A stretch of 57,500 nt of DNA from Prorocentrum cordatum (Eukaryota > Sar > Dinophyceae > Prorocentrales > Prorocentraceae), in assembly GCA_963575745.1 (NCBI GenBank), contig CAUYUJ010014185.1, forward strand, positions 17,501 to 75,000. Reading direction: 5' to 3'. The notes below the pieces were generated by a model. The model saw only the letters and a list, made by a program, of their open reading frames with translations, was not told the DNA's origin and made no database searches. How positions within the stretch are numbered: position 1 is the first letter of the stretch; each line of letters starts with the position of its first letter. Positions 21,185-31,141 of this stretch are shown piece by piece. The position numbers and the translations under genes were made by a program.

Positions 21185-22492
21185 CACCTCTCACACGCTT
21201 TCGTGGCCCCATAGGGAGCTCCACCGAAGGCCCCAGTGCTGCCGCCCGCATGCGTCAGCCACACCCAGTTCGGCATACCCCTCACACGCTTCGTGGCCCC
21301 ATAGGGAGCTCCACCGAAGGCCCCAGTGCTGCCGCCCGCATGCGTCAGCCACACCCAGTTCGGCACACCCCTCACACGTTTCGTGGCCCCATAGGGAGCT
21401 CCACCGAAGGCCCCAGTGCCGCCGCCCGCATGCGTCAGCCACACCCAATTCGGCACACCCCTCACACGTTTCGTGGCCCCATAGGGAGCTCCACCGAAGG
21501 CCCCAGTGCTGCCGCCCGCATGCGTCAGCCACACCCAGTTCGGCACACCCCTCACACGTTTCGTGGCCCCATAGGGAGCTCCACCAAAGGCCCCAGTGCC
21601 GCCGCCCGCATGCGTCAGTTCACACGTCGGGTCACACGTTTCGTGGCCCCATAGGGAGCTCCACCGAAGGCCCCAGTGCCGCCGCCCGCATGCGTCAGCC
21701 ACACCCAATTCGGCACACCCCTCACACGTTTCGTGGCCCCATAGGGAGCTCCACCGAAGGCCCCAGTGCCGCCGCCCGCATGCGTCAGCCACACCCAATT
21801 CGGCACACCCCTCACACGTTTCGTGGCCCCATAGGGAGCTCCACCGAAGGCCCCAGTGCTGCCGCCCGCATGCGTCAGCCACACCCAATTCGGCACCCCT
21901 CACACGCTTTCGTGGCCCCATAGGGAGCTCCACCGAAGGCCGCAGTGCCGCCGCCCGCATGCGTCAGCCACATCCAATTCGGCACACCCCTCACACGTTT
22001 CGTGGCCCCAGCCCGCATGCGTCAGCCACACCCAATTCGGCACACCCCTCACACGCTTTCGTGGCCCCATAGGGAGCTCCACCGAAGGCCCCAGTGCCAC
22101 CGCTCGCATGCGTCCCGCACACCCATTTCGGCACCTCCACCAAACACAGCGTTTCGTGGCCCCACAGGGACCTCCACCGAAGGCCCCAGTGGTGCCGCCC
22201 GCATGCGTCACCCCCACCCCAGCACAGCATTTCGTGGCCCCACAGGGAGCTCCACCGAAGGCCCCAGTGGTGCCGCCCGCATGCGCCACCCCCACCCAGC
22301 ACAGCGTTTCGTGGCCCCACAGGGAGCTCCACCGACGGCCCCAGTGGTGCCACCCGCATGCGTCACCCCCGCCCAGTACAGCGTTTCGTGGCCCCACAGG
22401 GACCTCCACCGAAGGCCCCAGTGGTGCCGCCCGCATGCGTCACCCCCACCCAGCACAGCGTTTCGTGGCCCCACAGGGAGCGCCACCGAAAG
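21185..22492. repeat. 90-bp minisatellite, about 15 copies
   Basis: Unit begins TTTCGTGGCCCCATAGGGAG, continues with CTCCACCGAAGGCCCCAGTG and CCGCATGCGTCAGCCACACC, and ends CACCCCTCACACG. Starts at 21,378, 21,468, 21,558, 21,637, 21,727 and 21,817 show a 90-bp period with occasional deletions. From about 22,080 the units drift (CACAGGGAGCTCC, no CAATTCGGC block) to about 85-bp spacing. Being a multiple of three with few stops, it leaves long frames open on both strands. I consider these artefacts, not a repeat protein. Confidence 0.95.
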
Positions 22493-22498
22493 CGGCAC

Positions 22499-22612
22499 CC
22501 GCAATGCGATATTCACAACTGCGCATGGTTGGGTCCTTCGCCAGGATGATTTTATGAATTCGCCGACACTTCGGCGTGTGCTGAGAGCTGTCGTCGTCTT
22601 CGTCGACCCCTT
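22499..22612 (-). CDS. Possible upstream exon of the WD40 gene
   Basis: A minus frame reads EGVDEDDDSSQHTPKCRRIH then KIILAKDPTMRSCEYRIA, ordinary acidic/basic protein text unlike the surrounding repeat DNA. An AG precedes it (22,613-22,614). A weak GG|GTGCCG donor leaves one base, which fits the two-base phase at the start of exon A (20,406). If joined, the intron (22,498-20,407) would contain the whole 90-bp minisatellite and the (ATC)n tract. Splice sites are weak and there is no domain hit, so tentative. Confidence 0.35.
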
Positions 22613-22649
22613 CTCCAGTCCCAAGAAAATTGAGGAACGATAAAAAAAG

Positions 22650-22890
22650 GAACGGCGTAGGTAAGTCGATTCCCTTCCCTCTTTCCCTGCCATGAATGAC
22701 GGAGGGGGTAGGGGGAAGGGGTACGGGATGGGGGGTCAAGACACCCTCCCCGCCCACAAGCTGTCTCGCTCACTCCCGTTCGCCCTCCCAACACAGAAGT
22801 AGCACCCGGGCCTCAGCATGTTCAGCGGTCGTCTTTGGATGGGCACACAATAGGAACAAGACAGAACTCATGTACACAACCCATGTACAC
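22650..22890. other. Unassigned spacer
   Basis: G- and C-runs (GGGGGTAGGGGGAAGGGG) and unique sequence. No gene recognised. Confidence 0.3.
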
Positions 22891-22892
22891 AC

Positions 22893-23085
22893 GTGCCAGG
22901 CTCGCCACGCGCGTCAGGTGCGGCAGGCATCCTTGTGGTCCAAGCGTGCCAGGCACGCATGGTGCGCCAGATGCGCCACGTGATCCACGTGCGCCATGTA
23001 CGCCACGTGCTCCAGCAGCGCCGGGTGCGCCACGTTCGGGGCACGCGCAGAGTGCGCCAGGTGCGCCTGAGCACGTGGCAGTACA
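22893..23085. repeat. Short-period (CGTGCGCCA-type) repeat
   Basis: Degenerate 12-15 bp units around GTGCGCCACGTG/GTGCGCCAGGTG. Frames across it read as His/Val/Arg repeats and are not considered genes. Confidence 0.6.
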
Positions 23086-23489
23086 CATCGGGCAATGTGT
23101 CGGCCCCCAGCACCTTTGCCGAAAACGCGTGCGCCATCGCGGCGGAGCGGTCATAACAGTGTCCCGTGGGCCTGCGCACATCAGGCAAGATGCCAGCACC
23201 CCCGCCGTCCCATCCAAAGACCAATGCACAGCTATCGCGGGGTGCCCGCGCATGATCCAGATTATGCGTCGAAGTGCATGCTAGTGTGTGTTGACAAGGA
23301 TGCTGGCCCCGCGTGCAATAGGCACTATACAAGCAGCCCCGCCGTCCCCCTGTCAAACAACAATGCAAAATGCTCGCGCCCCCCCAACCATGACCCGAGA
23401 TAGTGGCAAGAAGTGGACTTCACAATTTGTCCCCAATTCGGCTTGCCTAAAGGGTTCTTACTTGGTTACAGGTTGGTATGTACTAAATG

Positions 23490-24120
23490 TTACGTTGCCC
23501 GATGCTCAGAAGTTCCCTGGCTTCCCCAAGTTCCCCGCCCCCGGTGCCTCCTATCGTTACGTTGCCCGTTGCTCGCAAGTTCCCTGGGTTTCTCAAGTTT
23601 CCGGGGGTTCCCGCCCCGGGTGCCTCGTATTGTTACGTTGCCCGTTCCTCTAAGGTTTCTCGGGTTCCCCAGGCTCCTCGGGTTCCCCGCCGCCACCACA
23701 CCGGACTCAACCGTCTCGCGCGTTCGCTGATGCACACGCATGCAGTCATGCCACCACGTCAGTCTCCACCATGTCACGCGTTCGGTGTTGCTCGCAGCCG
23801 TGTGGCCCAAGCGCGCCCGAGGGCCCCAGGGGTGCCATCCGCCCGGTCGAAATGCAACCACTCCCACAAGGGAGCGCTGAAAAACCCGCAACCTGGAACA
23901 TTTGACTTTGCCCGTTGCTCGGGTTCCTCAGGTTCCTCGGAGGTTCCTCGGGCTCCCCGCCCCCGGTGCCTTCTATTGTTTTGCGTTGCCCGTTGCCCGG
24001 AGGTTATTGGGGTTCCCTGGGTCCCTCGGGTTCTCCGAGTTCCCTGGGTTCCCTGGATTCCTCGGGTTCTCCGAATTCCCTGGATTCCCCGCCTCGGGTG
24101 CCTCGTCGTCTTACTATGCC
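23490..24120. repeat. Degenerate GTTCCCTGGG-type array
   Basis: Repeated blocks of GTTGCCCGTTGCTCG, GTTCCCTGGGTTTC and CCGGTGCCTCCTATTG at about 23,490, 23,555, 23,625, 23,910, 23,970 and 24,095. 23,690-23,880 is unique sequence within it. Confidence 0.65.
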
Positions 24121-24122
24121 CG

Positions 24123-24275
24123 TTCCAAGCATTGCCAAGCATTGCCAAGCAATGCCAAGCAATGCCAAGCAATGCCAAGCAATGCCAAGCAGTGCCAAGC
24201 AATGCCAGGCAATGCCAAGCAATGTCGAGCAATGCGAAGCAATGGCAAGCCATGGAAAGCAATGCCAAGCACTGC
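24123..24275. repeat. (AATGCCAAGC)n 10-bp array
   Basis: About 14 copies of a 10-mer, nearly exact at the start and drifting to AATGGCAAGCC at the end. Confidence 0.9.
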
Positions 24276-24429
24276 GCCCATGCAACAGAACACAGCTCTT
24301 CAATTGGGGTCGCGCTGGGTTCATTTTTTACAAGGATGGTGGGGGGGATCCTTATTGGTCCTGGTTGGCTGCCGGTCGCTTGGGGGAGGGGATGCTTATT
24401 GATAAGGGGGCACTGATAAAGGGCGGGGG

Positions 24430-25975
24430 TTGGGGGGGCCCCCCCGTAAAGGCGCGCGAACGCCCCAGGGGTCCGTTCCCGTTCCCGTTCCCGTTCCTGT
24501 TCCCGTTCCCGTTCCCGCCGCCCGTGCCACTTCCAGAGGATAGAAGGGGAGGAGGGAGGGAGGGAGAAGGGAGGAGGGAGGAGGAGGGAGGGAGGGACGG
24601 AGGGAAGAAGGAGGGAGGAGGAGGAGAGAGAAGGAGGGAGGGAGGGAGGGAGGAGGAGAGGAGAGAGGAGGGAGGGGAGGGAGGGAGAGGGAGGAGGGAG
24701 GAGGAGAGAGAAGGAGGGGGGGAGCGAGTAGGGAGGAGAGAGAGAAGGAGGAGGGAGGAGGAGGAGGAGGAGGGAGAAGGTTGAAGAGAAAAGAGGGAGG
24801 GAGGGAGGAGGGAGGAGGAGGAGAGAGAAGGAGGGAGGGAGGGAGGAGTGAAGAGGAGGGAGGAGGGAGGAGGAGGGAGGGAGGGAGGAGGGAGGAGGGA
24901 GGAGGAGGAGAGAGAAAGAGGGAGGGAGGGAGGAGGGAGGAGAGAGAGAAGGAGGGAGGGAGGGAGAAGTGAAGAGGAGGGAGGAGGGAGGAGGAGGGAG
25001 GGGGGGGAGGAGGAGGGAGGGAGGGAGGAGGGGGGAGGAGGGAGGAGGGAGAAGGAGGGAGGAGGGAGGGAGGAGGGAGGAGGGAGGGAGAAGGGAGGGA
25101 GGGAGGAGGGAGGGAGGGAGGGAGGAGGGAGGAGGAGGAAGAAGAGGAGGAGGAGGAGGAGGAAGAAGAGGAGGAGGAGGAGGAGGAAGAGGAGGAGGAC
25201 GGAAAAAAAAGAAGAGCAACGCGGGAGACGGCCAAGGTTGCCTCCAAGATGGATAAGTTTGCCTCCAAGATGGCTCAAGACACGTAAGAGATGGCATTCA
25301 AGACTGCTGGGATGGTCCAGTATGGCCTCCAGGACGGCCAGAATGGCCTCCAAGACGGACTCAAGGTGGCCACACTCCGGCTGGGGGAACACAAGGTCCA
25401 ACACATTGGCCAAACTTTGCCCCAACGCTTGGCCGCATAGGCGTTTCCAAAAGGCAAGGGGCGGCGATGATTCGCCGTAGGCGTCTGACAGATACCTTCC
25501 GAGACCGCCAGCGAACTCTCAAGAGACCCCCAAGACATCCCCCCTGACGTACCCAAGAAGCCCCCAAATGGCCCCAAGAAACCTGAAACCTGTTTCTAAG
25601 AGGCCCCCGCGAGGCCTCTCAGGAGAGCCCAACAAGCCTCCAAGCGTCCGCGGCCTTTCTGGGGCCTCCCTCCTGATTCCCCTTTTCAGAGTGGAAGGGA
25701 CCTGCAATGATTGATATTCTTATGGCGTTTGCAAGATTTGGGTCCCAGGAAACCCCCTGGACGCGAGAGAAAGAGAGAGAGAGAGAGAGAGCGGGAGGGG
25801 GAAAGAGAGAGAGAGAGGGCGAGAGAGAGAGAGGGCGAGAGAGAGAGAGAGATCGAGAGAGAGAGAGAGAGAAAGAGAGAGAACAAGAGAGAGAGAGAGA
25901 GAGAGGGGGAACGGGAACGGGAACGGGGCGTTAACTTTTTTTTGCGGCCCCCCCCCCCAGGGGTCCTCCCCCCGG
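24430..25975. repeat. Purine block with inverted hexamer-array ends
   Basis: Left edge: CCCCCCCGTAAAGG, AACGCCCC, then (GTTCCC)n at 24,475-24,520. Right edge is inverted: (GGGAAC)n at 25,908-25,925, GGGGCGTTAAC, then C-runs. Between them lie about 670 bp of G/A only (24,535-25,205), a CCAAGATGGC-type stretch (25,225-25,400), unique DNA and (GA)n at 25,765-25,905. The arms suggest a foldback-like unit of 1.5 kb whose interior was expanded by slippage. No coding content: all long frames here are Glu/Gly/Arg or Ser/Pro/Leu repeats. Confidence 0.55.
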
Positions 25976-26239
25976 GCCCCCCCCCCCAGGGGGTCCCGAC
26001 GGATCCCAGGGGGCGGCCCCACCTTTGGACAGGGGGGACAAGGAGGGGCTCCCCCTGTGGGCGGGGGCTGGGAGGGGAACCTGGGGTCCCGGGGGAGGTC
26101 CCGCCTTCAGGGTCGGCGGCACTGGCCGTAAGGCCTTCACAATAAATCCTCGATGTCGCACCCCGAAGCGTTTCGGCAGGGCGGGCTGGGTGACACTGAG
26201 ACTCCCTCATCATTTGCGATATTGAAGTTTGAAATGTAC

Positions 26240-26530
26240 AACAGATTCACGGATGGAGGGTGGGCCGTTTGCAACATGAGGCTCTAGCTTTAGAGCTGCG
26301 CGCATTCACTTTGAAATGAAACAACTTCACGGATGGATGACGGGCCGTTTTCAAACTGTGGCGTTCGCCTCACCGCCGCGCACACTCGTCTTAACGATCT
26401 GCAAATATTTCACGGATGGAGGGCGGGTCGTTTTCAAAATGCTTTGGGTTCCCGCCCTAGCGACGCGCACATTCGTCTTAAACGTTTGCCACCATTTCAC
26501 TCCTGAAGGGCGGTTAAATATCAAAATTAG
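26240..26530. repeat. ~82-bp degenerate tandem repeat
   Basis: TTCACGGATGGAGGGCGGG and variants occur at about 26,248, 26,329, 26,410 and 26,496, each followed by CGTTTTCAAA and a CGCGCACATTCGTCTTAA-like block. The following 300 bp look like further decayed units. Confidence 0.75.
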
Positions 26531-26879
26531 GTTCTCGCCTCAACGCTGCGCTCATTCCTCTGAATATTTGCAACGGCTTCAAAGAATAATGCTCTGTCGA
26601 ACAATGGGATGGCCTTAACGCGTCAGTCATGCTGGTTCGCGGTGTTGAAGTTCCAGGAATGGTGTTCTGTCACGTCTTAGGATTGCCAGGGCGCAACAGT
26701 CACGTTCACCTTCGACGCTGGAGTCTCAATAATGGTGATTTGTCACGATGGAGGATTCTCAAACGTTTGTTTCCCAAGGGGCATTTCCCGATATGCAAAG
26801 AAATATTTGTAGGGTCCTGTGAAGAGGGAATTTGGAAGCACGGTGTATTGCAACGTCGCTGATGCGCCTTACACTTACT

Positions 26880-27360
26880 TTGGTGCTCCTCCTCCTCCTG
26901 CTCCTGCGCCGCACAATCGTCACCACCATCGCCACCATCTCCTGTTACAACCGATGCCCCCTCCCACCATTAAGATGGCGGGCGTCCTGGGCGACACCAC
27001 CAAGGGGCACACCGAGCAAGCGAAATGGTCCGTGCAGGGACAGAGGAGGAACCGAGGACCAACGCACCAAACCGCCGACGAGGAGGGGACCCACAAACCA
27101 AAGAACAAGACACTTCAGCAGACGCGGCAGCGGACCACCAACGACGGCCTGCGGTGACTCGGAGATGAAGTGCTAACACGCAACCATCACTATTTTCCTC
27201 CTTCTACCCATCTTCCTCCTCTTCCTAAGCCTCTCAACGTCGCCGTCATCCTCCTCACCATCATCGCCTTAACCGTCCTAGTCCTCACTTCCATTCCTCC
27301 GCCTCCTCCCTCCGTCCTCCTCTTCCTCCTTCCTCGTCCTCCTCCTCCTCCTCCCGCGGC
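26880..27360. other. Unassigned with C/T tracts
   Basis: Short (CTC)n-like runs at 26,885-26,910 and 27,195-27,350 flank unique sequence (26,960-27,180) in which I recognise no gene. Confidence 0.3.
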
Positions 27361-27822
27361 GCGCGAGGGGCGCGCGCCTGCGTCGCTCGGCGGCGCGAAC
27401 AGGCTGGCGTCCGCGTTCCAGACAAATCCGAGGGCTCCCGTGCTGGGGGCCGCTGGAATCGCGGCGGCGGTCGACTGGGGGGGAGTGGGCGAGGGAACAA
27501 GGGTGATGCGTGAGGGCGAGGATGGGGATGGAAGGAGGTGCAAGAAAGCGCTGCTCCTGGTGAGCGGCCTGTGATAGGGTCCGCTGGGTCGGTTGCTGCA
27601 GTCTGTGGGCGGTCTCTGGTGGGTCCGCCCTGGGTTGTTGCTGATTCTGCGCTTCCTGATGCGGTGCTCCTGATCCCGGCCACCGCATGCTCTGCTGCCC
27701 GCAACGCCGCAGCATGGCATGCATAAAGGGCTCCGTTCAGGTGGAGCATGTCCTCTGCGTCCTAGTCGGTCAAATGACTTACCAAGAGGCGCTTGAGGTC
27801 TCCGCATTCGTCTTCCACTTAC

Positions 27823-28066
27823 CCAATCATCCAGTGGACATGTTTCCTGTGTCGTAATCTTTCCTGTCCTCGAGCATGGGCATAGGAGAGACTCCATCGG
27901 GGTTGGCTGTTGTCGCTCTCATGGGTTTTTCCGCGGTTATAGTAAGCGAAATACTCCGACTTGCCACCATCAACACCTATGATCGCTGCCGCCGAGACGC
28001 AGGTCCTAGTCTCGCTCGTGGCCTGGTATGAAGGGGTTATTTCCCGGGCTGGCGGTCCGATTCCGC
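27823..28066 (-). CDS. Candidate exon of unknown function next to the Tpt1-like gene
   Basis: A minus frame reads VDGGKSEYFAYYNRGKTHES, then DNSQPRWSLSYAHARGQERL and RHRKHVHWMIG, about 80 residues of non-repetitive composition. It runs into GG|GTAAGT, a consensus splice donor (27,822-27,817), where the frame would otherwise stop at TAA. Upstream it abuts an acidic linker-like frame (PPSPDKEDTEKEAEGEPEQG, about 28,115-28,060). It may be the continuation of the Tpt1/KptA-like protein or an independent exon. A second GTAAGT lies 37 bp further on. Confidence 0.45.
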
Positions 28067-28259
28067 CCCTTGCTCGGGTTCTCCTTCGGCTTCTTTTTCT
28101 GTATCTTCTTTGTCTGGCGACGGCGGGGTGGTCGGCGTCGGACCTGGCGGCGGGGTTACCGGCCCTGGCGGTTCGGCGTCATCTGGTCCCCCCCTCGCCC
28201 GGCTGGCAGCGGCACAGGCACTTCGAGCGGCCTGGCGGCTCACTCTCTTCGCCTCGTTA

Positions 28260-28966
28260 TTTCCGCCACTGCCACGCCGCCACTCCTCGCCGCCTTGATG
28301 AGTCGGATGGCGCTGGTTGGGATGCAGGTCTCGTAGAGGTATATTCCGTCCCGTTGGGGGCCCATTTTGCCCCCGTCGTCAGTGCCGCTCCATTCGGCGC
28401 AAGCCTGACCGTCGCGGGTTCGCCGTCGCAAAGGAATTTGTCCAAGTGCGTGGTCAGCTCCACTTCAGCATGCGCGTTCCGTCCTTGCGGATTGCCTGCC
28501 TGTCCGCCCGTCGCCTGGACGCGTCTCGCTATGTGGATGTCGCCGCGATCTAGCCGCAGGATTCCCAGCCGCATGATCGACGGCGCCTGGCCCACAAACG
28601 CCCCGTGGCAGATGGTCTCCCGCTACCGGGGCTGTCCCCGGGACAACTGCTCTCTGGGGCCGGTGCCTCCAAACATAGATGCAAGCGCGGGTCCGTGGCC
28701 CGACTGGCATCCGACCCACCATTCCCATCCTTCAGGGCTCGGCGTCAGCTTGAGCAGTGGCCATTTCCGAAGTGAGCCACGCACAGCACCGTCTTCCAGT
28801 TCGCCTGGAGCCCTTTGACCAACCAATGTTCACATAGCTCGGCCACTTGCATGAACCGTTCGTCGTCGTCGGTCCGCTCTGGGTCGTTGTCGAGATGTGC
28901 TCTCGCCCCGTGCCGAAGGATGACGGAAAGAGCGAGGTACGAGCGAGTGGCTTTGAGCAGGGGCGA
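28260..28966 (-). pseudogene. Tpt1/KptA family RNA 2'-phosphotransferase homologue, broken
   Basis: Tpt1/KptA enzymes use NAD+ to remove the 2'-phosphate left at spliced RNA junctions. Family landmarks appear in order on the minus strand: YLALSVILRHGA with the catalytic Arg-His (28,918-28,910); SLRKWPLLKL and WWVGCQSGHG, where the family has K-x-RF and IRAxQGHS; CHGAFVGQAPSIMRLGI for HGT...I...GL; RLDRGDIHIA for R.HIHL; HAEVELTTHLDKFL; and APNGAALTTG for NGVxLT. A last strand, YLYETCIPTSAIRLIK, follows in another frame. Breaks: a frame change near 28,765, TAG at 28,623-28,625, and a frame change near 28,355. The Arg of IRAxQGHS is Gly here. Spacing matches the family, so the homology is good; activity is unlikely. 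Confidence 0.75.
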
Positions 28967-29104
28967 AGCCCTCCTTAGGGGGGGTGCAGAGGGGGTGGAG
29001 GCGCGGGCGTGGCGGTGGTAATGGCCCGTTTCCCGCGTATTTTTTCGAGTGAAGCGGCTCCCGCCCGGGCGGCTCCCATGGCCCATTTCTTCGTATGTTT
29101 TCTA

Positions 29105-29600
29105 GTGGACTGGTCAGAGGGCCCCAAGACGGCCCAAGAGGGCCCCAAGACGGCCCCAAGAGAGCTTCAGATGGCCGCTAGACGGTCCAAGAGAGTCTCG
29201 AGACGGCTCCAGAGGCCTTCGAGAGGGCCCCCGAGAGGGCCTCAGGAGGCCAAACATATTGATTTCTCCTGGGTTGCTTTAGGTTTTCGGGTTCTCCCTT
29301 GTTCCGTCCCAGAAGGGCCCCAGACGGCCCAAGAGGCCCCAAAGATCGTCCCAAGACGGCCCCAGAGGCGCCCCAAAGGAGCCGAAAACGGTCCAAGAGG
29401 GCCCCCAGACAGGCCCAAGACGGCCCAATAGGCCCCAAAGATCTTCCCAAGACGGCCCCACAGACCCCCCACAGGGGCCGAAAACGGTCCAAGAGGGCCC
29501 CCAGACGACCCACAAGGGTCCCGATAGGGTCCAAGAGGGCCCCAGACGGCCCCAAGAGAGCCCAAAGAGGGCCCCAGGAGGCTCCCAAGCGGGCCCCAGG
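29105..29600. repeat. CCAAGACGGCC-type repeat with dispersed core
   Basis: Degenerate 12-15 bp units (CCCAAGACGGCCC, CCAAGAGGGCCC). A core at about 29,250-29,320 reads GGCCAAACATATTGATTTCT and then GTTTTCGGGTTC; related cores occur at 36.5, 42.7, 54.7 and 55.3 kb. Long frames here come from composition. Confidence 0.7.
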
Positions 29601-29795
29601 AGGAGGGGGAGGAGGAGGAGGAGGAGGCGGAGGAGGAGGCGGCGGAAGCAGATGCGGACGCGGACGCGGATGCGGATGCGGATGCGGATGCGGAGGCGGA
29701 GGCGGAGGCGGAGGCGGAGGAGCCGGAGGAGGAGGAGGAGGAGGAGGAGGAGGAGGAGGAGGAGGAGGAGGAGGAGGAGGAGGAAGAGGAGACGT
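29600..29795. repeat. (GGA)n/(GGC)n microsatellite
   Basis: About 190 bp of GGA, GCGGAT and GGAGGC repeats, purine-biased. Confidence 0.9.
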
Positions 29796-29807
29796 TAGAA
29801 GCTCTTC

Positions 29808-30107
29808 ACACCCAGGCTCCCAAGCGCGAAGGTGACGTGAAAAGCTCGTTACACCAAGGCTCCCAAGAGCAAGCGGCACAGTAAACATCTCTGAACACCA
29901 GGGCTCCCAGCAGAGAGTGGTGACGTAACAAGCTCTTCCCACCAAGCCTCCCAAGAGCGAACGGTGACGTGACAAACTCGTGTACACCAAGGCTCCCAAG
30001 AGCGAACGGTGACGCACACAACTCTCAACACCAAAGTTCCCAAGAGCGAGCGGCAACGTAAAAGTCTCGGAGCACCAAGGTTCCCAAGAGCGAAGGGTGC
30101 CATGAGC
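29808..30107. repeat. 44-bp tandem repeat, about seven copies
   Basis: Unit starts CACCAAGGCTCCCAAGAGCG and continues AACGGTGACGTGACAA, CTCGTT. Unit starts near 29,811, 29,854, 29,898, 29,942, 29,986, 30,031 and 30,076. The motif resembles the 43-bp array at 56.4-57.3 kb. Confidence 0.85.
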
Positions 30108-30195
30108 CCTCTCGGGCAGGTTGCTACAGCGCTCTTTCCGTTTCCGCGCCGGCGCAGGTCTTCATCGTGTCCCACGAGAAGCTACCCGCGTAGGT

Positions 30196-30870
30196 CTAAT
30201 GGCGGAAATCCTTGTTCCGCGTCTTGAGGATGTGGTCGGTCAGGGCTCGGTACTTGAGTTCCCACGCAGCCTCTCCGTACCGCTCGAAACCCTTTTCTCC
30301 AAACCAGAGTCCCGGAAGCGGAAATCCTGTGCCCCAGCGTTTCCAGTCCCTACGCGGCACTGGAGCTCCTGGCCAGCGACGGCAGTGTCTGACTACGTCG
30401 TCCGGCTCGGGCAAAGCGCTCACCATCTGCAGTGGTTCGACCTTCATCTGCGTCGGCTCGGTCGCATCCCTTGCACCCGGTCGGCGATCCATTCGACGGT
30501 CCTGCCAGCGCGAATCGGTCCGCCGCTGCGATCCGGCCCTACATTCGTCCTCAGCGTCCACGAAGTCAGGTCCAGGATAAGCCAGCGCCTTCACCCTCGA
30601 CGACCCCGCGGCGTTGCCCAGCGACTGGTAATGCACCGCGTCGTCCTGCCACTCTGGGTGCCGGGTCCTGGCGGCGAGGAACTTCGGCGCGTCGTCTCCC
30701 CGGAGCAACAGACGCCACATGCTGTCCCCCGCAATCCACGCGCGCACCCATCTCGTGGATCGGGACATGCCGAGACGATCCGTCCAGCCTTCACCTGCAC
30801 TTGAAGCGGAAGGAGCCCTTCGCCCATGGTCCGGTTCCGTCGCAGGCCCTGTGCGACCGCTGGTGATATC
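30196..30870 (-). CDS. ORF of unknown function
   Basis: A 190-codon frame from ATG 30,768 to TAG (30,196-30,198); the frame stays open upstream to a TGA at 30,871-30,873. Composition is that of a real protein, rich in Trp, Asp, Arg and Tyr: WRLLLRGDDAPKFLAARTRH, PEWQDDAVHYQSLGNAAG, DDVVRHCRRWPGAPVPRRD, and a charged C terminus YRALTDHILKTRNKDFRH. I recognise no family. It could be a terminal exon, since no poly-residue or repeat character is present and the stop is a natural-looking end. Upstream exons were not identified. It could instead belong to a transposon. Confidence 0.4.
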   Translation of the reverse strand, partial: DITSGRTGPATEPDHGRRAPSASSAGEGWTDRLGMSRSTRWVRAWIAGDSMWRLLLRGDDAPKFLAARTRHPEWQDDAVHYQSLGNAAGSSRVKALAYPGPDFVDAEDECRAGSQRRTDSRWQDRRMDRRPGARDATEPTQMKVEPLQMVSALPEPDDVVRHCRRWPGAPVPRRDWKRWGTGFPLPGLWFGEKGFERYGEAAWELKYRALTDHILKTRNKDFRH

Positions 30871-31141
30871 TCACTGCGACAGGGCAGCGACCCTCTGCGC
30901 TGTGACGCGGCACCGGCCACAGCGGCGGCCCTCCTGACAGATTCGCTGGGCCGAGCGCCCGCTCGATCCGAGAGCCCTCAGATCACTGCGGCCTCGTCGC
31001 GTGGACGTTGTGGAACGGGCCCGCGCTTGAGCCCCCACGCGATGCCCTTCCTTCCTGAAGTGGCTCGGTCAGGGCAACGCGGCGTCTCGACGGCCAGGGT
31101 CGGTCCGTGGCTTCTGCTTCGGCGGGCCTGTCCCTTGCTCG

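Noticed and set aside
21185-22492. CRISPR-like array
   Set aside because: Repeats and intervals are equally conserved (a simple tandem repeat); no spacer diversity, no cas genes, eukaryotic context.
24352-25425. 300-500 codon Ser/Pro/Leu or Glu/Gly/Arg frames
   Set aside because: Pure polypurine/polypyrimidine translation, open in all frames.
27858-27935. Frame starting MRATTANPDGVSPMPM and ending at TGA as a selenoprotein-type gene
   Set aside because: The neighbouring frame (VDGGKSEYFAYYNRG...) is longer, better protein-like and ends in a consensus donor; no SECIS-like structure noticed.
29178-30056. 292-codon minus frame with poly-Pro core
   Set aside because: Composed of CCAAGACGGCC repeats, (GGA)n and the 44-bp array; other frames equally open.
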